DNA of 64,000 nucleotides from Norana najaformis (lineage: Eukaryota > Annelida > Clitellata > Crassiclitellata > Hormogastridae), in assembly GCA_964023275.1 (NCBI GenBank), contig OZ029918.1, positions 32,005,281 through 32,069,280 of the forward strand. The letters run 5' to 3'. Below, in pieces: positions 12,201-22,545 of this stretch (its first letter is position 1; each line of letters begins with the position of its first letter). Under the pieces are notes generated by a model. It did no database searches, was not told where the DNA came from, and saw only the letters and a program-made list of their open reading frames with translations. Position numbers and translations under genes: made by a program.

Positions 12201-14047
12201 GAAATTATCCTGCATCGTTACAGATAAATGTGCTTGAACAACTTGTCCGATGTAGTTATTTGGAATCCACTGAGCAGACGTGAACCCACAATCTTTCAGT
12301 TACACACCCAGTGGGCTAACTGAATGGACCACAGTGTTGGTGGCAGGAAATTATTTCCACCTGGAAGCAAGTGGAAAGGTGAAGTGAAAAATGGTTTCTC
12401 AGGATACAGTCATTTTCGACAAGTTTTAAAAAATCACAGACATTAGAGCCATTTGAACTGTCTCGAAGCAATTTGTTGGGCTTGAGCAGAAGGCATTACT
12501 TTGACCACTGATGGTGTATCGTCTGCTGTTTCTTTCAGGTTTCCATGACGATGCCCTTATCAAGACAAAGGTCACAGGTTGCTATACCGGCTCAAGGGAT
12601 GGTCGAAATCAGAGATGCACTGACTGACCTCTTGAATGAATTTGGAACAGAAGATTCAGGTTTACATTGTGAAAATTTTGATTTACTTATTTCAACAGTT
12701 TAATTAGGCTGGAAATGTAATACATGACAAAATAAAAATGTCATCCCCTAGCTATTAAAAATGCTGCCCTTCTTACAAATTGTAGTATTTAATCGTTTTC
12801 AGTTAAGTTTTAACATTTTCAGCACACATAGGTCTGAAGGTAATTGCACCTGTTTAGATCTGTTAGATATACATGTTTTAGCACCTTTCTGTGGTCCTTA
12901 AAATGTGCTATATAAAAACACCAGATGCATACATAGATACATGCATACAACTTAGTCATTTTGGAGCAGTTCACTTGCTTCTGTTAGCGTAACCAAAGAA
13001 TATTGAATGAATTATCACATGTCAAGACTGTTGACATAGCATATGCTATAGGTAGTAAGTGCCTCTTTTGGTTTTAGAAACTGCCAGAAATGTTCCTGAG
13101 GCTCAGTCTCTGAGAGTGGCGAATAAAATGTTCTATTTTGACGTTGGACAGAACAGACGCGGAACATACATGCGCATTTCGGAGGTACACATTTACACTG
13201 ATTGACTTATTGACTGATTGATCGATTGAAACCCTTATTGAGCACCATACAATAGTCAAATTACATTTTGAACCGGCAGTATGCTGTGATGTGTCAGAAG
13301 GTGAAACCAAAGGGATATTATATCCCTTTAAATGAATTCCCTTTACTGACAACAAATTTTTGTGCAGGTGGCCACAATATGAATTTGTGAATTGAAACAT
13401 TTATATAGCCACTTGCGTGAATCCTTTACAGTAAAATTCAGAATGATCCTTTGGACTGTTCATGGAGACATGCAATAAATGATGTCCTGGCTTTAGCTTT
13501 GTAAGGGCCTCATGTCATATACTTGAGATCTTCACATTTGGCAGTGACAGGTTACCCTGATCAGAGGAGCAGAGTAAGCGATCATGGCAGCTGATGAAGG
13601 TGGTGGGCAACATAAATCCAAGATCTAAATTTAGATCTTATGCAACAACCATCAGCCAATGCCGATTTTGATAACGGCACTATAGAAGTCATTAAATTGG
13701 CAATTGATTGGGTTTCTGCTCTAGCATTGGATCAGTTACCTAAAGTAGATGGTGGTTTTGTTTTTACAACAGAGCTTCTTCTAAACAAATCTTCTTTGTT
13801 ATAGTAACAAATATATAATTAAATATTATAAGTCTTGACATATGATTAGAAACGATATCTCGCTTGTTCTCATCTTTGTTCGAATGGCATTGTCAACTAG
13901 GTGAGATCTAGTTTCCGAACTGCAATAACCATTCCAGAACATTCCTGGGAGCGGTTCCGGGATGTGATGTCACACTTCATCGACCGTGAAAGCATCACTT
14001 CATCAACTTCCGTCAAAGACGGAGGAGGCGCAGCAAGCAACAGCTAG
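9290..14047 (+). CDS. PURA: Pur-alpha-like single-stranded nucleic acid-binding protein, 7 exons
   Basis: Coding exons: 9290-9347, 9949-10055, 10763-10865, 11468-11583, 12539-12659, 13078-13184 and 13901-14047, giving 252 aa. The joins are in frame with phases 1,0,1,0,1,0. The family binds purine-rich (GGN) single-stranded DNA and RNA in nucleus and cytoplasm. Three PUR repeats are visible. Repeat I runs about 30-89 ([15 protein letters not shown], then [12 protein letters not shown]), II about 103-165 ([17 protein letters not shown], then [14 protein letters not shown]), and III about 180-238 ([20 protein letters not shown], then SWERFRDVM). The N terminus is a short acidic leader ([11 protein letters not shown]), much shorter than the glycine-rich leader of mammals. 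The C terminus is short and Gly/Ser-rich, lacking the mammalian Gln/Glu-rich tail. Exon 1 is tiny; it was chosen because it has an ATG, an acidic leader and a phase-1 donor that fits exon 2. Confidence 0.93.
10480..10612 (-). mobile_element. SINE family F copy in PURA intron 2
   Basis: Shares CGCTTCAAGTGAAAC-like and AAGTCAGGCTAAGGTGGGTAAG segments with copies near 38810-39015 and 53518-53690. Diverged. Confidence 0.55.
11925..12045 (-). mobile_element. SINE family D copy in PURA intron 4
   Basis: Carries the family D core (GCACCAAAAACAAACCGTAATCA on the + strand, in two overlapping halves) and AGAAGATCCATCCGC. Similar cores lie near 16190, 33640 and 55110. Confidence 0.55.
12100..12345 (-). 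mobile_element. tRNA-derived SINE, family G, in PURA intron 4
   Basis: On the - strand a tRNA-like head (GCCCACTGGGTGTGTAACTG, then a B-box-like segment) leads into a body related to 57855-58105, sharing GGGAAAGGTGCTTATTTCCT-like sequence. Confidence 0.5.
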
Positions 14048-14735
14048 ACCACCTTTGACCCGGTTACCCCAGAGTCGGTGGCAGCAGACTCGCACTCATC
14101 AATGCACGGACCTTATAAAATAGCATTTGTTTCCAGTGGAGCTGGTGGATTTTTGGATTTCTGGACTCAGCTTGACCTCAGATGACCTTCAGATGGTGCA
14201 CAGTGTTAGATTAGGCCTGGAGCAGAGCACTTGCATTGAGCTATAATGCGGATTGAATGTTGAAAAGTGAGTTTGATGTGATGAGATGTCGATGATGCTT
14301 GTGATGTTACTGTTATGATGATGATGACGATGGCGATGATGATGCATGAAGATGATGACATTGATGGTGGTGAATGGTGAGTTTTGTTGTTTGTGATGAA
14401 GACTGTGATTACTATGATCATGCCTCTGACTGATACTGATGCTGATGATGCAGAGAGCTGATGGTGATTGTGATAATGCTTGAGTTATCGTTTATGTGGT
14501 AAGAAGTTGAAAGACTGTGATGATGATGAAGATGATGATGATGATTGCTGATGATGCTGTTCATGGTGATATCTGTGGTACAGGTAGTAGGGTGACACTG
14601 ATGACTGTGATTGTGCTGATAGTGATGCTGTTGTGAGGATGATGATGATGATGTTGTGACAATGATGACGTTGATCATGATGACGACCACTGTGCATAAA
14701 CCATCTACACTATTTTTTAATGCATCCTCCTTCAA
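14048..14735 (+). other. probable 3' UTR of the Pur-alpha-like gene with GAT-rich repeat
   Basis: Non-coding sequence after the PURA stop. From about 14270 to 14700 it is rich in GATGATGAT triplets interrupted by other bases. The first AATAAA cluster follows the minisatellite (14966-14990), so the minisatellite may be transcribed in the 3' UTR. Confidence 0.5.
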
Positions 14736-14942
14736 GGTTCCGATTTACTGGCCTTGGATTCAGATTTACTCGCCTCAGATTCAGATTTACTCGCCTCGGA
14801 TTCAGATTTACTCGCCTCAGATTCAGATTTACCGGCATTGGATTCAGATTTACCGGCATTGGATTCAGATTTACTGGCCTTGGATTCAGATTTACTGGCC
14901 TCAGATTCAGATTTACTGGCCTCAGATTCAGATTTACTGACC
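14736..14942 (+). repeat. 21-bp minisatellite, about 9-10 copies
   Basis: The unit is GATTCAGATTTACTGGCCTC plus one base, with variants CTCGCC and CCGGCA. Because 21 is a multiple of three and no stop falls in the unit, several frames on both strands stay open and give heptapeptide repeats. Those frames are by-products of the repeat. Confidence 0.95.
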
Positions 14943-14965
14943 TTGTGCACGTTATAAGTGCTTTT

Positions 14966-14990
14966 AATAAATAAAATAAATAAATAAGAG
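14966..14990 (+). promoter_or_regulatory. candidate poly(A) signal cluster for PURA
   Basis: Overlapping AATAAA hexamers begin at 14966, 0.9 kb past the PURA stop codon. They could also be a simple AAAT repeat. Confidence 0.4.
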
Positions 14991-16150
14991 GTCATGCGGC
15001 CATGCAAATCCTATGCTAAGTTTATTTATACGGAATGCATGCATCTTTGGCTTTCAAGAAATCGTACAAATGCTGTGCTAAGGTATTTATGCTTTTCATA
15101 TTTCACGTGGTCTTCTGATCCTGCAGATCGTTTTATTTTGTCAGTTCGTTTTATATTATGCTGACAGTAGATGGGTAGACGTTTAGAAACATTTAAAATA
15201 GTAGTATTTTGAAGTTTAGGTTATGCAAGGCACATAGCAGACATGGTTTAGCATAAAAAGAGGACACACTGTAGTTTATTTATTGTACTGATCGAGTATA
15301 GACTAAAGCTTAGGATGTTGACTGTGTTAAAGTTTTGGCAAATAACACACTTGGAAACTGTGAATGGCAGTAATTTAACTGCTAGATTTAAAATATTATT
15401 TTAAACATTTTTGAAGTATTGTGTGCTTGAATTTAAAATACAGTGTAATAAAATTATTTGTACTTTTATTTAAAATACATATTTTGAGTATCTAGTATTT
15501 CAACTGTAATCATAAAATAATTTTTTCAATTCTTTAGTTTTAAATAAATAATAAATCACTGTGTTTAATGCACACGTTAAGCGTTTGCTACTGGCTGTTG
15601 GGCAGCATTATTCGGGTTGCCTTTCCAAATGTACATTTTTGAACAAGTAGTGTTCAGAACTAGAAGTCACCACTGGTAGGCTCTTGCACAAACGTAGAGC
15701 CCCAGCTATGGAGACCCATCCCGATTTAATCAGCATTTCGTGTTCAGTTCTTGCTGTGTATTGCACTGAAGATGAGAAATGACGACGGCCGAATTCTCAT
15801 CTATTGGTTCTCCATTGACCCTTTAATTCTGCATTATTCACTCGTTAGTGTGGCCATGGGACTGACAAACTTACATACTTTTTTTACATACTTATTTTAC
15901 ATACGTATTTTACATACTTATTTTACATACTTATTTGCTTACCTTCTTGTCTATAGTTTCTTACCTGCATAGTAACTTAGCTGTGTGTTTCGTTCCATGC
16001 ATATGCTGGTTACCTACTTACATGCTTCGGTGCTTACGTAGTAGTTAGTTTCTTCTCCAAGGGAGGGCTCGGTATGGGGGTTAAAAATGATTACCTCGGA
16101 CTGCTTTTTTCACAGTCAAGGCCTGTATGTGCCCTACATTGTTGATATTA
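14991..16150. other. intergenic, AT-rich
   Basis: No exon or RNA gene recognised. A short TACATACTTATTT repeat lies at about 15880-15940. Confidence 0.5.
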
Positions 16151-16265
16151 CTATTTTATTAATAATTAGTAACTTCTATAGCGCCAAATAATGCACAGGT
16201 CGCTGATGGCGCACCAAAACCAAACCGTAATCAAGTAACAACGTGTATTGCTTACACGCAAAACA
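16150..16265 (-). mobile_element. SINE family D copy
   Basis: Contains GGCGCACCAAAACCAAACCG (+ strand). On the - strand it ends in TTTGGCGCTATAGAAGTTAC followed by TAATTATTAATAA. Confidence 0.65.
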
Positions 16266-16369
16266 TTTTTCATCACTGAGGTAAACTTTCCTCAATTTCC
16301 CATCCTACTTTCCTGCCCTCAGGTGGTAAATTGGTTTGCTTGGATGAGGGTAGAAGGGTATAAGAGCAG

Positions 16370-16640
16370 TGACTTGAGCTAACCCCGAGAGTCAGCCATG
16401 GGTACTAAGTGTTAGTAGCTTCGTTGTCTACGGCATGTTGGTAGTTGGCAAGTCGTATCCCTCGCTGCCCGATCTTCCTACCAACAGTGTGCAGTCTGTG
16501 TACTAATTTTATTGTTCAGTTTGCTAGAAGGTGCAAGTGTAGCTGAAATCTCGAAATGTGTTCCTGCCAGGGCGGGGATTTGAACCTCAGACATCTGGAT
16601 TGACAGTCCAGCATCATAACCACTGGGCTATTGCACACCC
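16370..16640 (-). mobile_element. tRNA-derived SINE, family E, with tRNA-Asp-like head
   Basis: The - strand from about 16636 to 16566 reads as a tRNA-like domain: A-box region TAGCCCAGTGGTTATGATGC, anticodon-loop-like CTGTCAATC, and B box GGTTCAAATCC. The body runs toward lower coordinates and shares sequence with 20405-20780 and 52110-52380. Confidence 0.65.
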
Positions 16641-16675
16641 ACAGCAGAAGAAGAATAAGATGATGATAATAATAA

Positions 16676-16860
16676 CGATGGTGGTGGTGGTGGTGGTGGT
16701 GTGGTGGTCAATCCCTTAAGCTAACCTGAGCCGCCCAGTCCTCTCCCTCGCCTCATGATCTTTCCACAGACAGTCAGTGTATGGTCAAAGCACTCATTAT
16801 AGCTGAATTCACTATGGGGATCTCACATAACTGCTCGAGAAACAAACTCGCTTATTTAAG
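16676..16860 (-). mobile_element. partial SINE family E with (GGT)n
   Basis: A short GGT run (16679-16712) is followed by sequence with CAGTCCTCTCCCTCGCCTCA, also present at 52185-52215 within a family E copy. Confidence 0.45.
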
Positions 16861-17045
16861 TGGCGTGACGCCCATTCGAACTGGTGGCGCCCATTCAAAC
16901 GGGTGGCGCCCATTCGAACGGGCAGCGGTGGTGAAGGATCTGATTCCTAGGTAAACTCATTGAAAATCGGCCTCGTCGAGGTCGTACGGTCGCTGTAGAA
17001 AAACATGTATATCTGCATTTACATTTATTGACAAAACTAGGCTAA
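16858..17045 (+). mobile_element. SINE family A, copy 3 (3' half) with internal tandem
   Basis: Only the 3' half is present. The signature 19-mer TGGCGCCCATTCAAACGGG appears in three tandem versions (about 16861-16923) before the CAGCGGTGG segment. The tail has GGTCGCTGTAGAAAAAC and TTTACATTTA. Confidence 0.75.
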
Positions 17046-17374
17046 CTACTGGAGTGGTTTGAAGCAACGCCTGAATCACTGGGGCGTGGACTCAGCCGAT
17101 GGTGGTACTGAAAACTCTCAACGTTAGGAATGTACCGCATAACATGATTTTTGTACTTTTGTCGTGCTGTGCATGGGCTGGATTCGTACGTCTGAAGTGA
17201 TTCTTTGTGATTTATGGATTTCGCGAGAAACTAAGCAATATGACTTACGAATGAAACAGATCTACGGACAGAGTGCAGCAACTTAACAGTTCGTCTTATT
17301 TACCTGAGAGGAGATGTTTGCCTGAACCTTGTCGACCTACGTTGTTTCCATATCTTATGGCTGCCTGAACCGTT

Positions 17375-17660
17375 AATGTTGATCTCACCTCACCTCACCT
17401 TATCTTACTTTAAATTATTTTACTTACTTAACTTACGTTAATTTATTTTTCTTAGCTTACCTTAACTCACCTCAACTCACCTTTCCTTAAAATAACCTCA
17501 TCTTACAATAGGTTTACTTTACGTTACCTCACCTCACCTTGCCTTACCTTACAATAAGCTTGCCTTATAATGGGTTTACCTTACCTTACCTCACCTCACC
17601 TTACCTTACCTTACCTCACCTTACCTTACCTTATCTTACCTTGCCTTACCTTACATAACT
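17375..17660 (+). repeat. CCTTA pentamer array
   Basis: Degenerate tandem of CCTTA and CCTCA units. A shorter related array lies at 18660-18792. Confidence 0.85.
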
Positions 17661-17790
17661 TTGCAATGAGGATACTTACCTATATCAGATCTACATAGGC
17701 GTGATCTCTATAGGTGTGTTCCAAGTTGTGGACTATAAACTAAAGACAAACATTTACTGTGAACAACGCATTGCAATAAAACTATATATG
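17438..17790 (+). repeat. direct repeat, left copy
   Basis: Matches 18688-18927. The best block is 17651-17790 against 18791-18927, about 137 bp with only a handful of differences. The CCTTA array inside the left copy is longer. Confidence 0.85.
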
Positions 17791-17845
17791 TGTATAGCAT
17801 AATCATACATATGCGTCGGCTTAGGCCCATGCACAGCCTGTAGAG

Positions 17846-17970
17846 TACAATCGTAAAAATCTCGAGATTTCTACGGCTCCCAAAGAAAGTCAAGTTGCGG
17901 GTACCAGCTTATTGACAGGCGCTCTGTCAAAACAAAATTGATTGGCAGGAAGGGTCAGATGCGGTTCCAG
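17846..17970 (-). mobile_element. SINE family B copy
   Basis: On the - strand it ends in GGGAGCCGTAGAAATCTCGA followed by TTTTTACGATTGTA. The + strand shows CGCTCTGTCAAAACAAAATT, typical of this family. Confidence 0.7.
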
Positions 17971-18350
17971 GTATTCGTAGGTGAGCTTACGTAGTATTCT
18001 CATCTGTATCCAACTATCCTATCTTCAGCAAATATGAATTAAAGCAGTTCAATCTATGCAAATAAGCCAGGTGCGTTTGCAGGTCTGGTAAGCCAGCGAA
18101 CCATGACGTTAAGTCGGTTAGAGTCCCGGTCGTATGCTAATTGCCTTTGCTGATCGAAGGGTTTGGTTAGCTGCCCCCTGTTTTGTCATATCCCCCGACT
18201 GCTTCAAGGGCCGTTGGAAAGCTGATACAACCAGATTTTGGTTTCAACTACGCTTGCTCCAACAAAGGTCAACCGCTCAGCTGACTCATTACGCAAAGCC
18301 GTCGAAGTTCTAAAGGGTAACAAACAAGCTTATATAATATAAATGCATTG

Positions 18351-18372
18351 CAGAATAGGGTACCCTATTCTG
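18351..18372. repeat. 22-bp perfect palindrome
   Basis: CAGAATAGGG followed by TACCCTATTCTG is its own reverse complement, with no spacer. It lies between the two direct repeat copies. Confidence 0.9.
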
Positions 18373-18566
18373 CCTCTAAACCTTCTTAATCTGCTACTTT
18401 TAAGACTTAAGCACCTTCTTGATCTGTGTATGTCTCGGTGCCCCTTTCTTCTCTTTGCGGGACGGTTTTTTCCATTTGTTCTTGACTTGACTCTGGCGGA
18501 GAGCGGCAGAGGTGTGTGGAGGGGACGAGGAGTGTGCACTGGACGGACAGCATTGATGGGGATAAC

Positions 18567-18663
18567 ATTTTGACACGTAGGATGGATAACACCCCATGGG
18601 GTCACGCAAGTGAAGGCTCGCGATAGACGCTAACTTGAGCTTATGAAATTGCGTACGTACGTA
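18567..18663 (+). repeat. inverted repeat, left arm
   Basis: Pairs with 18967-19052. Shared segments include GAAATTACGTACG-like sequence, TTGAGCTTATGAAATT and CGATAGAC. The arms are about 85 to 95 bp with several mismatches. Confidence 0.75.
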
Positions 18664-18687
18664 CGTTAGATTACCTTATTTAGTTAC

Positions 18688-18927
18688 CTGACGTTAATTT
18701 ACCTTTCTTATCTTACCTTAACTCAACTCAACTCCCTTCACCTTACAATAAGCTTACCTTATAATAGGTTTACCTTACCTTACCTTACCTTACATAACTT
18801 TGCAGTGAGGATACTTACCTATATCAGATCAACATAGGCGTGATCTCTATAGGTGTGTTCCAAGTTGTGGACTATAAACTAAAGACAAACATTTACTCTG
18901 AACAGCGCATTGCAATAAAATTATATA
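18688..18927 (+). repeat. direct repeat, right copy
   Basis: Second copy of the 17438-17790 segment with a contracted CCTTA array. It lies between the two inverted-repeat arms. Confidence 0.85.
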
Positions 18928-18966
18928 AATAACATAACGATATATTTATACAAATATACACTTATG

Positions 18967-19052
18967 CAAGTGCGTACGTAATTTCATAAGCTTAAGTTGG
19001 TGTCTATCGCGCGCCTTCACTTGTTTGACCCCATCCATCCTACATGTCGTAC
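18967..19052 (-). repeat. inverted repeat, right arm
   Basis: Reverse complement of the arm at 18567-18663. It runs directly into the GGAC-rich array. Confidence 0.75.
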
Positions 19053-19376
19053 GGAAGGAAGGGAGGGACAGAGGGAGGGACGTAGGGAGGGACGAAGAGA
19101 GGGAGGAAGGGAGGGAGGGATAAAGGGACGGACGGACGGACGGACGGAGGAAAAGAGGGACGGACGGACGGACGGAGGGAAGGAGGGACGGACGGACGGA
19201 CGGAAGGAGGGACGGACGGACGGACGGAAGGAAGGAGGAAGGGACGGACGGACGGACGGAAGGAGGGACGGACGGACGGAAGGAGGGACGGACGGAAGGA
19301 GGGACGGACGGAAGGAGGGACGGACGGACGGACGGAAGGAGGGAGGAAGGGACGGACGGACGGACGGAAGGACGGA
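19052..19376 (+). repeat. GGAC/GGA-rich tandem array
   Basis: Units of GGAC and GGAA/GGAG in higher-order blocks (GACGGACGGACGGAAGGAGG). Open frames on both strands across this array are low-complexity artefacts. Confidence 0.95.
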
Positions 19377-19940
19377 GGTTCATAGACAGTATCCGCCTAG
19401 GAAGAGGATAGAACCCGAAAACTCCAGACAATAATGAGAATCACCTCCTCCACATCCATCCACATCATCATTATCATAAATAACAAGGCGCGATAACATT
19501 TTTTTATTACCCAAATAATTCGGCTGCAGAGTGCACTTCTTCGAATGCAGATTGGATCAAAAATACTAAAACACAGAGCTCCGTAATTTGCAGAAACTAG
19601 AAAAGCAAAATGGATTGATTATGAGCATAGAGGTCTAGGGGTAAAGAGCACTGGACGAGGTAAGTCGTTCAGAGCTGTCGGGAGCCATAACCTCACTTAA
19701 ATAATGTAGAATTCAACTACATATATGTCTATCAGTTAAACTTTATTATTACGACAAACTGTGTAATCTACATATTGTTCATTCATTCGCTCTCTCACTC
19801 ATTTATTTATTTAGAGCATTTATATAGCGCCTCTTTAAGATATCCACCCAGATGCGTTCACGGCCAAGCCGCGGCGAAAGAGAACAGTCTCCAAGTGTTG
19901 GTGAAAGGTGCATAATATCCGCTGCCTTCCCATTTCTCTC
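19377..19940. other. intergenic, nothing recognised
   Basis: AT-rich sequence with a TTTATATAGCGCCTC motif near 19818, the antisense of the common SINE tail. No gene seen. Confidence 0.5.
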
Positions 19941-20140
19941 AGCTTAAACACGACCCACCCTAACAGCTCCTTTCCCCCTTCTCTCTCTGGTCTTCTGGCA
20001 ACCGGACTTCGTTCTTAACATGGCATCTTTGAACAACCCCACTGACTTGACGCAGCGTTCGTGAGTAAGCTGGTGCCCTGCGCTTATAGCTTTCTTGTAG
20101 CCCTTTATAAATTTCGAGTTTACGATTACGATATAGCACA
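19940..20140 (+). mobile_element. SINE family B copy, degraded
   Basis: Reads in the sense direction and ends in AAATTTCGAGTTTACGATTA and CGATATAGC. Upstream is AGCTGGTGCC, a degraded form of the family motif AGCTGGTTCCCGCGAC. Confidence 0.55.
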
Positions 20141-20404
20141 TCTGGTCAGAGAAGGACGCAGATTCTTAGGGAGGTCATTCCAGCAGGTGGCCAAACCGGT
20201 GTAGAGCACGACTTTGCTCTGTCAAAATGCTCGCAACTAGAACAAGTTCACCTCGGGTCGTGGAGCGAAGATATTTCTACAGCCAGCCAAACCTGAAACG
20301 GGTCAACAAAGCTCACAGACCCACATAAAATTATGTAACCAGAATTGCATGCGTGACTATGAATGCTATGTTCTCTTATTTGTTTTTACAGACGGTTTAT
20401 GTTT

Positions 20405-20780
20405 GCGGGCAATAGCCAAGTGGATAGCGTACAGGATTTGCAGTGTTAAGGTCGGAGGATCAATTCTCCTCCAGGGCAGAAATTTATTTCGAGATTTCTG
20501 CCCCACTTTCGCCCCCTAGCCAACTCAGCTATAATGGGTAGAGTGACCATACATTTTCGGTGGGTAGATCAGGTGGCTAGGGATAGGACTTGCCCTCATA
20601 CGCTGAGGCCAAGAAAAATGAAGTCGCTGACACTTCATTTCCATGACTGCCCCTCGGACTTATTCTAAGGTAGTGCTCTTCTTCTTTGGTAATTCCTCAT
20701 GTGCCGAGGCTAAGAAAATTGAAGTTGCTAACACTTCATACATATGACTGCTTCTCGAGGCTAGCTTAATTAAGAGACTC
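20405..20780 (+). mobile_element. tRNA-derived SINE, family E
   Basis: tRNA-like head near 20424-20494 (AATAGCCAAGTGGATAGCG, then GGAGGATCAATTCTCC). The body has TTTCGAGATTTCTGCCCCAC and CCCTCATACGCTGAGGCCAA; the latter also recurs near 36400 and 61707. A second partial 3' end at 20690-20775 suggests a tandem or internal duplication. Confidence 0.65.
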
Positions 20781-20786
20781 TTTCTT

Positions 20787-21118
20787 ATTTCTCCTTCTCC
20801 TCCTTCTCCTTCTCCTCCTTCTTCTCCTTCTCCTTCTCCTTCTCCTCCTCCAACTCCTCCTCCTTCTTCTTCTCCTTCTCCTCCTTCTCCTTCTTCTCCT
20901 TCTTCTTTTTCTTCTTCTTTTTCTTCTCCTTCTCCTTCTCCTCCTCCAACTCCTCCTCCTTCTTCTTCTCCTTCTCCTCCTTCTCCTTCTTTTCCTTCTT
21001 CTTTTTCTTCTCCTTTTTCTTCTCCTTCTCCTTCTCCTCCTCCAACTCACCCTACTCCTCCTTCTTCTTCTTCTTCGTCTTCGTCTTCCTTCTCCTTCTC
21101 CTTCTCCTCCGCCTTCTC
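20787..21118 (-). repeat. polypyrimidine (+) / polypurine (-) CTC-CTT tract, about 330 bp
   Basis: Nearly pure pyrimidine on the + strand with a repeated block that includes TCCTCCTCCAACTCCTCCTC. Long arginine- or lysine-rich frames on the - strand are artefacts of this composition. Confidence 0.95.
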
Positions 21119-21429
21119 TTCCTTTGATGTTTACCAAAGGCCTGTGTGAAAACTGTTGCTGCATTTTGAAATATGACGTTTGGAGATGTATCTAATGCGC
21201 TGGATTATAATTCAGAAATGACCTTTGTCATCATAAACAGTCGGTTAGGTGCTGACTGTCGCCAACTCTGTCATCATACTTGTCTGCTGTTGGCTTGCGA
21301 TTGAAATTCGTTCGTCAGGTCGAAAAATTCCTTCGTTTAATCAATTCACAAGGTAAAAAGGATTGCATTATGCACGATGGGTCGATAATGAAGTGGACGG
21401 TTCTGCCTCGGTGCTTTCGACTCTCTCTG

Positions 21430-21543
21430 GTTCGTTGCGCTTTCAAATCACTGGGTCTATCTCTGTCTCTGTCCTCTCTGTGTCTCTGTATGTGTCTTTG
21501 TATCTCTGTGTATCTGTCTTTGCATCTGTATCTGTGGTTCGTT

Positions 21544-21582
<39 letters not shown>

Positions 21583-21830
21583 ATCTCTCTCTGTCTCTGT
21601 CTGTATGTCTGTCTAGCTATCTGTCTATCTGTCTCTCTCTCTCTCCTTCTCTCTTCTCGCTCTCTCTCGCTCTGTTATTCTTGCTTTCAACTCTGTATCC
21701 TCCTCTGTATCTGTCTTTTTCTCTGCATATGTCTCTGTCTCTCTTCCTGCCTCTGCACCTGACTTTCTATCTATCTCTCTGTATCCCTATCTTTGTGTCT
21801 CGGTATCTATTTCTCTACCCTCCCCCGTTA
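21430..21830 (+). repeat. TCTCTG/TCTG-rich pyrimidine tract
   Basis: Imperfect TCTC, TCTG and TATCTG units, including an uninterrupted CT run near 21546-21579. No genuine coding sign. Confidence 0.9.
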
Positions 21831-22034
21831 GTCCCGATAATCACTTAGCACCGAATCCAATTCGCTACGGGTTGACGGGGCACCGGCTGCTTCTGCTACG
21901 GTTGATCTGATCCAGTCAATCAACCAGTTCTGTCCTGCCCGACCGGGATCAGCGCGAGACCTTCAGACACCGGTGACACAACCGACTTGACAGTCCAAGC
22001 TGCTCACCCTTAACGGCCGCATGTTACGACACGT

Positions 22035-22545
22035 ACTACGTTCCGACTCCTCCTCGTTCTCCCTCCTCATCCTCGTGCACTCCTCCCTCCTATTCCTCCT
22101 CCCAGTCGACCACATTCTCCTCTTCGCCCTCCCTTCCCTACTCTTTCTTCTCGTCGTCGTCATGTCCAACAACATATTCCTCCTCTTCCTCCTTCCACTT
22201 CTCCATATTCTCTTCCTCATGCTCCTCATCTTCCTCCTCCTCAAATTTTATTCACAGACTTCATTGCCAGACTTCTTTCGTCTTCAGTCGTGTCACTATC
22301 TACGTATCGTTTACTTGTTTTTCACATTCCTTCTCTTCTGCATCCGATTCATCCTTCAATTCTTCTGTTCATTCCGCACTTTCTCAGCCTTTCCTCTTCC
22401 CATTTTCATTATCCATCTCATGCCCATCTCCTACTCCTCCTACTCCTCCTACTCCTCCTCCTCCTCCCCTACCTCTTCTTCCTCCTTCTTCTTCTCCTCC
22501 TCCTCCACCACCTCTTGTTCTTCCTCCTCCTCCTGTGTCTCCTCA
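22035..22545 (+). repeat. TCC/CTC-rich pyrimidine tract
   Basis: Rich in CTCCTC and TTCC, densest at 22425-22540. The long hydrophobic frame here is a composition artefact. Confidence 0.85.

Noticed and set aside
14720-15007. Heptapeptide repeat proteins in several frames
   Set aside because: Arise from the 21-bp minisatellite whose unit is a multiple of three without stops.
16566-16636. tRNA-Asp gene on the - strand
   Set aside because: Has box A and box B but stems do not pair well and a SINE body follows; treated as a SINE head.
18330-18609. Basic 91-codon frame and overlapping frames on the - strand
   Set aside because: Three frames are open at once and the region is part of a duplicated, palindrome-bearing repeat.
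18946-19434. Long Ser/Pro/Val and Gly/Arg/Asp repeat frames on both strands
   Set aside because: They are translations of the GGAC/GGA array, with no start context or conservation pattern.
20766-21164. Arg-rich and Lys/Glu-rich frames on the - strand
   Set aside because: Pure consequence of the polypurine tract.
21280-21848. Ser/Leu/Cys-rich frames
   Set aside because: CT-rich low-complexity DNA; both overlapping frames are equally open.
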